NCBI GenBank assembly: GCA_029204225.1
Contig: CM055107.1
Span: 293,620 to 357,619, forward strand
From: Diphasiastrum complanatum
Taxonomy: Eukaryota; Streptophyta; Lycopodiopsida; Lycopodiales; Lycopodiaceae
DNA length: 64,000 nt
Direction of reading: 5' to 3'
How positions within the stretch are numbered: the first letter of the stretch is position 1; the number at the start of each line of letters is the position of its first letter. The notes under the pieces are model-generated. The model did not search any database. It was not told where the DNA came from and saw only the letters and a list, made by a program, of their open reading frames with translations. Of this stretch, positions 57,600-64,000 are shown one piece after another. A program made the translations under genes and the position numbers.

Positions 57600-60300
57600 A
57601 AAATAATGATGGGCTCCTTCAATCCAGTTTGAGGTCGTCGATGATGTGAGGCGAGATTCCCAGGAGCCTCCCATCATTGCTGCATGAAAATATAAATCAA
57701 CAACTGACAACTAATCTTTGATATTCTTTGAGGCCATCGGCTTATTTGGATCGAATGCCAGAGGAGGGAGACAATTGTCCCATCTGGTTGCCACTGATGC
57801 CAACAGAGTTAGATCTTTTGCAAACAGTGCCGATTGTCGCACTATCGGATCTAGAGAGTGGACATACTCTCGCTAGTACGCTTGTAAAGCCCAGTGGAAA
57901 TCTATTGATATTGTCCAGTTGTAGGTCTGATGGATGATTGGCCAATTGGGCGTAGGGATTGTGATCTTGTCCATAGCCAATCCCAAATCTTTCCGTTTAT
58001 TCCTTCTCGGCATTGGCACATAATAAGGAACGACCTGCAATTGGCTAGGGCTAGCTACATAACTCCTAATTGATTTCAGAGTTTTCTCAAAAATGGTAAT
58101 TCTCCATGCCAGCTGCTCTCCGTATTTTGTCCAACTCTTTGTCGGCCTCTATCTTGGAGGTCTTGAACTTAAGGACCCATCCACCACACGAGGGTTCATG
58201 CGGATGTTGCTTTAAGAAATTCTAGATCTGGTGCTCGACGTTGATGGGCCTTCTAAATAACAGTGTGGTCCTTGATGAAGATGGACCCACTAGCACTGCC
58301 TGTACAACTAGCGGTTGTTATTCTATTTCTGGAGCTCCCCCCTAGTCCATGCCTGAATCTAGCCCTGTATCCATTGGTACTACAGTTTGGTGCATAGGGG
58401 AGAATTTCGGCATGACCAGGACGGGGATTTGTGGTCCAGCTTCCAATACCTGAGTGGTTGCTTTTTAATAGGCGCTAATGGTTTCTTTAGCCTTTGCCAA
58501 CTCAATTGAAGCTGCTCCTTTAAATCTATCAAAGTGGCATTGAAATCCGCAGAGGGGCACTTTGTACGTTTTCACTTTCTTGAACAAATACGTGATCTCC
58601 GTTGTTGTTACCGGATGATCTGGTGTTTGTGTCTGAAGATACTCATCACGCTCAAGGGTGGTCAAATCCAATTCACCTTGGAGATGTGTGCGATCTTGCT
58701 CTGCCATCTGCAATTGACCCTTTAGCAGTTGCACTTGTTGCTTTGCATCCTGCACGGCCTTGTCCACCTGATCTTGTGCGGTTGTCAGGGCATTTTGCAG
58801 GAGCTGACGTATCCTTCGAAATGATCAGCCTGTTGATATGCCATCTTCTTTTTAGCTTCAGATTTGTCTTCGTGTTGCTTGGCGATATTCAATTCTCGAT
58901 CCAACTGGACAATCTTCTGCTGATAAGAGTGTTTTCTGATCCCATATCTAAAATTCTCTGATCCATTTCTTTTTTCTTGTCAAGCATAGACTGGATCACT
59001 TGCGCAAGGCTTGAGACCAAACCGAGAGCATTACCAAAATCTATTGTCATGGAGGCGGCAGCAACAGAAGGACCTGATGGTACTGTCCTTGGTTGGCATG
59101 AAACAGATGCCGATACTTCTTCCGACTTCAAAAATAGCTTCTTCCTTAAAACCCTCAGTCACGGTGGCGTCGAACTGCTTCGGTGATTTCACAGCTTGGT
59201 TGACCCGAAGTGTAACTGGTGCGGCTTCATCTTGAAGGGGCTAGTATGAATCTTCAACACCTACAGTAGTATCATCATGGATTTTTTCGAACCCTCTTCC
59301 AAGGGATTGGAGCTCAAAGGGTGCAGGGCTTTGGGGAATTTCAAAAAATTTGGCAGCCCCAAGGGGGTCGGAATCATCGAACATATCCATGAAATACTGT
59401 GTGTTTGGTGAAATAGCTTCGGTGTGCGGGGGTGAGGTAGCCTGGGCAGCTGTGATGGAAGTGGTAGTCCCAATGGTCACAAACTATCTTTGAGTGAAAG
59501 CAGGAGAAGGAAACATCAGAGGCAAGGGGAATAGGAAGTTCAGTGTGAGTAGTAGCAGGAGGTAGAAGCGCAGCTACGTTGTATGCCTAGTATGACGTCG
59601 TGACATGGAAGGCGAGTCAGGAATGACAATCTCGCTGAGTGGGCGATGTCAACTATGTGAACTCGAGGCCTAGTGGGACGAAGCATAGAATCCAATTGGA
59701 AGCCATGGATTTTGTTTTCCAGGTGAGAGGCGGCTAGAAGAGACAACAAAGATCCAGCAGCGAACTGCTGCCTAGTATTGCTCTTAATAGCTCGTTTGAG
59801 CTCACCAGAAATAGTCTTGAACCAGTTATATGGCTCAAGAGGGGCTTTGGCTAGCTTGGTATAGGACTCAACTATCCTATGGAGGACTTGTGAAGTGATG
59901 CGGTCTTTCTTGAGGTTGCCAACCATCAGGAAGTTGTTCAGTAGCTGGGCAGCAACGTGTATAGAAGGCTCAGTGATGGCATCAAGGAGGTATTCATCGT
60001 TGGTCTAGTGCAAATCATTGGTGAGGTCGATGTAAGGCTTTATGGCCTGATTGGCCTATTTATGATTGGGTGAGGCCTATGTTCCATATGCTATACCTAT
60101 GGCAGCAAGGGCGGCCTTAGTGATGTGCACCTTGTGTGTTGCTCCCTGAAATGTGATATAAAATTTGGATTTCTTTTCCTTCCACGTACTAAAGGCAAGA
60201 CTGATGAAATCCATGTTAATTCTCCCAGAAAAGACTCTCTCATGAATACCCATTCCGGTCCACAAGGGTCATCCACTGAGTGACCATGCTTGTGCTAGTT
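57600..60300 (-). pseudogene. Unrecognised long degenerate coding stretch
   Basis: The minus strand keeps protein-like character across about 2.7 kb. The blocks are: GRINMDFISLAFSTWKEKKS (60220-60160); LKKDRITSQVLHRIVESYTK and PYNWFKTISGELKRAIKSNT (59915-59760); GLVSSLAQVIQSMLDKKKEM (about 59030-58970); a predicted coiled coil (KQQVQLLKGQLQMAEQDRTH, 58745-58680); and RRPINVEHQI, GGWVLKFKTSKIEADKELDK (about 58240-58130). Stops and frame changes are frequent. The capsid-like helical first part and coiled coil could suit an additional retrotransposon ORF or a captured host gene. I do not recognise the family. It lies directly beyond the truncated RT of the copia element at 60331. Confidence 0.4.
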
Positions 60301-60330
60301 TCTTCAGCTCCCTCTCAAATCATGACAGCT

Positions 60331-60984
60331 TTACGGTCCCTGGGCTGCTCCTCCGTCTCTCAAAGAGTCCTCTGTCCAGGATGCTAGTGAAGATGTCAGC
60401 AACCGAGCTGATTGTTTCAGACCGTGGATGCTTCTATGCATTCTGCATGGATAGTCAGGAAGTGAATTCGAGACGTATCCTAGGGGTTGATCCATGTAGA
60501 CCTCTTCGTCTAATTCGCCATGCAAGAAGGCTGTCTTCTCATCCACAATGTGGATCCTGAGGTCATAAGCTGCTGCATATGCAAATAACAGACGTAGGGA
60601 CGAATGTTTGATGACAGGAGAGAAGGTTTCAGAGTAGTCAATACCATATCTCTGAGAGAAACCTTTTGCTACCAGTCTTGCCTTGTATTTGGTGATGTTC
60701 CCATCTGGTCCGTATTTGAGCTTGAGAACCCATTTGCATTTGACAATCTTGCGCTTATGTGGTAATGGCTCCAACGTCCATACATGGTTCTTCCTCATGG
60801 ATTCCATTTCTTCATTCATGGCTTGGATCCATTTGTCCTTTTCTGGACTTTCAACCGCTTCCTCGAAAATCTGTGGTTCGCCATTGAATCCGCATAACTC
60901 TTCTGATGTGGAAGCTGAGCTGCCTGGCACATATCTTGCTGGCGCTCTTCGTGGTCTTGTCAACCTTTTGGGAGATCCTCCCAA
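60331..60984 (-). pseudogene. Copia reverse transcriptase, C-terminally truncated
   Basis: Reads ARYVPGSSASTSEELCGFNG (hinge), then WIQAMNEEMESMRKNHVWTL, KCKWVLKLKYGPDGNITKYK, ARLVAKGFSQRYGIDYSETF and TAFLHGELDEEVYMDQPLGY. It breaks after CRMHRSIHGLKQSARLL at about 60400. Thus fingers and palm up to the first catalytic Asp region are present (VDEKTAFLHG, normally MDVKTAFLHG). The YVDD box, thumb and RNase H are lost. Confidence 0.88.
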
Positions 60985-61011
60985 GACAGTTATGCCTTTG
61001 CCTTTGTCTGC

Positions 61012-62118
61012 TCAGCTTGGTCCAGCACCATTTTGGTTTACAGGAACTACGGCGGCAGGTTCTCTCTCGAATCTTCCTTCATCAAATTCATCGCTCAAAT
61101 GGGAGACGACTCGAAAATCTTCGTTTTTGTGTTCGTCCTTTGCTCCCTCTGTCATTGGCGGAGGGTCAGAGTACTGTCTCTCCAGAACTTCGTAGCTGAT
61201 AGGATTGTCATTGGCCATTGTCCTGCTCTCATCGAATCTGACATCTCTCACTATTTTCACAGTGTTCGTGTCTAGCATGTAGACTTTGTAGTACATCGAA
61301 TTGTTGTCATATCCTACCAAAAACCTTTGCTCAGTTTTCTCATCAAGCTTCTTTCGAAGCTTATCAGGAATATGTGCATAAGCTGCATAGCCAAAGATTA
61401 TGACATGAGACAGTTTGGGCTTTCTACCCCACCATAGCTCATGTGGTGTCATGTGAGGGACACCAGACTTGCTTGTTCTGTTCTGGATGTATGCAACTGT
61501 ATCTGCTGCTTCAGCCCACAGTGCCCTTGGATCTTTCGAGTAGGCCATCATGCATCTGGCTGCTTCCATTAGGGTCATGTTCTTTCATTCAGCAACACCA
61601 TTGTGTTGCGGTGTATAGGCTGCAGTTCTTCTGTGAATGATGCCACGATCATTGCAGAAGTCAGTGAAATGATTCGAGATGTATTCGCCACCTTGATCTG
61701 TTCTGATCTGCTTCACTTTGCTGCCTGTACATCTCTCAGCCCAATTCACATATTCTATGAGTTTATCAAGTGCTTCAAATTTATTCTGAATAAAATACAC
61801 TCTGGCAAATTTGCTATAATCATCAATGAAGGTTATAGTATATTTTGAACCTCCTACTAAGATCACGTTGAATAGTCCACAGATGTCAGAATGCACTAGC
61901 TCCAGAATCTTAGTCGTTCTATAGGAGTCTTTGACAAATGGTGTGCGTGACATCTTGCCCTTCAAACATGCATCACAGGTAGTCAAAATGGTTGCATTCG
62001 AGATGCTGACCCCTGTTACTGCTCCATGATGGCTTGCTTGGTAAAGTGTCATTGAGTTCATGTGGCAGAGTCTCCTGTGCCACAGAGTGTCTGGTTGGTC
62101 ATCATGAGTCTGATGCAC
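61012..62118 (-). pseudogene. Copia integrase
   Basis: Starts with the zinc-binding HHCC part (LWHRRLCHMN; CDACLKGKMSRTPF). The core follows: LELVHSDICGLFNV, TFIDDYSKFARVYF, IRTDQGGEYISNHFTDFCND and TPQHNGVAE, then one stop (61585) where RKN would follow. It continues MTLMEAARCMMAYSKDPRAL and FGYAAYAHIPDKLRKKLDEK. All catalytic D, D, E residues are present, so the only visible lesion is the stop right after the catalytic Glu. It joins RT without a frame change at 61012/60984. Confidence 0.88.
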
Positions 62119-62141
62119 CTGATCTGCAGGTAGGCATACCT

Positions 62142-63345
62142 TCAGATGATATAGGTTTCCTTCCTTTTGCCTTGAGCGATCAAAGCACTGGTACTGGCAT
62201 CAATCACATTGCATGCTTTGTTAGAAAACATCACACACATCCTTGCATCTGCTATTCTTGCTACATGGAACAAGCCTTGTTGCAGAGTAGGCACGAACAT
62301 GACATCTTTAAGTTTTATGTCTTTGTCGTTGGTGTTGAGCCACAGTGAACTAATACCGTTCACTTGATGTCCAGATCCATTTCCAAGAACTATGAATGTT
62401 GAGGAATCTGCACTTCTGAAATCAGACATTATACGTCTTGATGTCACAAAGTGTGAGGTGGCTCTTGAGTCTAAAATAACCTCATGTGTGTCAAATGTTA
62501 ATGCTGCACACACACCTTCACAGATATAGGCGGTCGAACAGTTTATGTTCGTTCTTTCTTCGCCCATTTTTGAGCTCTCAGGCTCCTCGACATAGGATGA
62601 ACTATTGATGTTCTCCTGTCTGTTCTGTGCTGATTTGTTTCTTGGGTTCTGGCGGCAATCCATGGCTTCGTGACCCTTCTTAAGGCAATGGATACACTCA
62701 ATCTTTGTATTGAGCCAACATGTATCTACTGTATGCTCGTCTCTTCTGCATCTCATGCAAGTCTTCTTGTCTGCACCTTGTTGTTTGACCTCCCTTTGCT
62801 CTTCCAGTTGCCCTTGCTGGTCCCCTCTGCTTGCTGGTCATGATCCTACCTTTGATTCGACTCCCTCTTAGGCTTAAACTGCTTCTTGGATTTTTCTTTG
62901 TTGCCATGGAGGGCATGGTCAAAACCACCTTTGTGATCAAGATGTTCTCTAACCTCGACGTCCTCTTAAATCTCGACAATCGCCTTTTCGAGGTTCATGG
63001 CGGGATCTTTCCTGAGCAGGGTTCTTGTCGTCTGGAATGATTTGGGTACGTGAGCTGCTTCTCAACTGACATAATATTCTCTGCTCCAGAGTTATGTAGT
63101 GATAGAAACAGATCCTTCATCTTTCTTACGAAAGAAGTGAGGCCCATCCCACTGCAAATTCGTCAACTGATCTTCCAGCATCATGATTTGACTTCTTGAT
63201 TTTGTCTAAAATCTGGTGAGTAATGCACCCCACATCTCCTTAGCTTTAGAGAGTGTAGCCAGGTCAAGTGTGAGACTATCTTCGATGGAAGAGAATGCTA
63301 TCCAAGGTTGGCTGAGCAGGTATAGCACGTGTTCAGGTACCGAAA
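62142..63345 (-). pseudogene. Copia gag and protease
   Basis: Gag begins within SSIEDSLTLDLATLSKAKEM (about 63300) and continues with frame changes (MMLEDQLTN; NLEKAIVEI) into a basic linker. The CCHC knuckle CIHCLKKGHEAMDC lies at about 62690-62650. Protease follows: VILDSRATSHFV (about 62470), where the catalytic DSG is DSR, and GNGSGHQVNGISSLWLN. LQQGLFHVARIADA is the pre-integrase strand. The Gly to Arg change next to the catalytic Ser should abolish protease. The 5' end of gag and the LTR are missing beyond 63345. Confidence 0.85.
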
Positions 63346-64000
63346 ATTCATTAGGTTGACCTACTCAAGTCACTTTGATCTAACCATTAGGTATACCTAT
63401 CTATGGTAGCTAGATTAACACCAACTTTCTTGATTTTTGGAGCTAGCTCCTAAATTCTAGGAAACTTGACCAAAATTCTTGTCTAACTCCTAATACTTGG
63501 ATATAAACTACCTAGGCTATTCTTAACACATGTGAGAAGCCTCTACATGTGTGGGACCTACCTATGTATAATTTAACAAGGTTTAATCAAGCTAAAATTT
63601 GTAAATTTTGACAATTTTTTACACTACTCCTCACATTTAGCTTGATAAAACTATGGTGCATCTATCTCCACTCTAAAACCTAATCTTAGCTAGCAATTTC
63701 TACACTTGATGATGTATCAATTGAGCTTATAAGTGCATGTGGAATGTTTTCAAATTCACTTTGTCTTGCTTTATCCATATAAGTGAGCCTTGAGGGCTCC
63801 ATGTTGTTGCTTGAAGACTTTCTTGGAGTCCTCGAGTTTTAAGCTTGCTCCTCCTCTTGACTTGAGTCCAAGCCATAAATGATTTGGATTCATTGATGAT
63901 CAACACATGCTTTTTCAATCTTATAGTTCTTCGCTTCATAGAAGATTGCATCTCTACTAATTACAATTCTCTTATTACAGGAAATGCAAATCCAATAAGC
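63346..64000. other. No recognisable gene
   Basis: AT-rich sequence upstream (in minus sense) of the truncated gag. It does not match the LTRs elsewhere in the window by eye. Confidence 0.45.

Noticed and set aside
60683-61195. 170-codon plus-strand frame
   Set aside because: Antisense shadow of the copia integrase-RT coding on the minus strand.

Overview
The window looks like nuclear DNA of a flowering plant. It holds intron-containing genes with GT-AG junctions, an S-like RNase T2 gene, and many decayed Ty1/copia, Ty3/gypsy, CACTA-like and Mutator-like elements. Initiator-tRNA-Met primer binding sites and very long (CT)n/(GA)n microsatellites recur throughout. I cannot name the species. 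Only one gene looks intact and host-derived: a three-exon secreted RNase T2 on the minus strand (38138-39418). Almost everything else is mobile DNA, mostly broken and nested.

Region by region. 1.27-11.04 kb is framed by a ~1.47 kb inverted repeat (1268-2747 against 9577-11041). It encloses a foldback element (4303-4613), a copia scrap (5342-5527) and a second, inner inverted-repeat element (about 5600-9576). The right end of the inner element is a tandem array packed with CACGTG motifs. Reading leftward from that array is a degenerate centromeric-type histone H3 (CENH3-like) ORF, followed by remnants of further exons of an unrecognised gene. 14.23-20.67 kb is a minus-strand gypsy element with both LTRs, PBS and polypurine tract. 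A deleted plus-strand copia element is inserted in it. 21.6-28.45 kb is a mosaic: a copia LTR, three copies of a CCHC gag-like fragment (two as 780-bp inverted repeats), another LTR with a TATA box, and a minus-strand copia fragment. 28.5-29.3 kb is a spliced coding remnant of a probably transposon-derived family. 32.03-36.46 kb is a copia element with both LTRs and unusual AGTTAA...TTAACT ends.

38.1-39.6 kb is the RNase T2 gene. 40.68-45.7 kb has a CACTA-like terminus with TGTCGGA subterminal repeats, an intron-containing plant transposase (Transposase_24-like) pseudogene, and an unrecognised multi-exon coding remnant. 46.3-48.6 kb is gene-free but rich in repeats: a TATGGCCTATCAAAATG motif cluster, a GC-rich near-perfect palindrome, and tandem duplications. 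50.4-54.0 kb is a Mutator-like transposase gene with a WRKY/GCM1-type zinc finger, several introns, an AT-hook-like segment and a SWIM finger, now broken. 54.3-57.5 kb holds LTR ends with PBS sites, a tRNA-derived SINE and a 140-bp (GA)n. 57.6-60.3 kb is an unrecognised degenerate minus-strand coding stretch. 60.3-63.3 kb is a minus-strand copia gag-pol truncated in its reverse transcriptase.

The item most worth follow-up is the CENH3-like histone inside an inverted-repeat element whose end is a G-box-rich array. It is disrupted here, but its histone fold is nearly complete.
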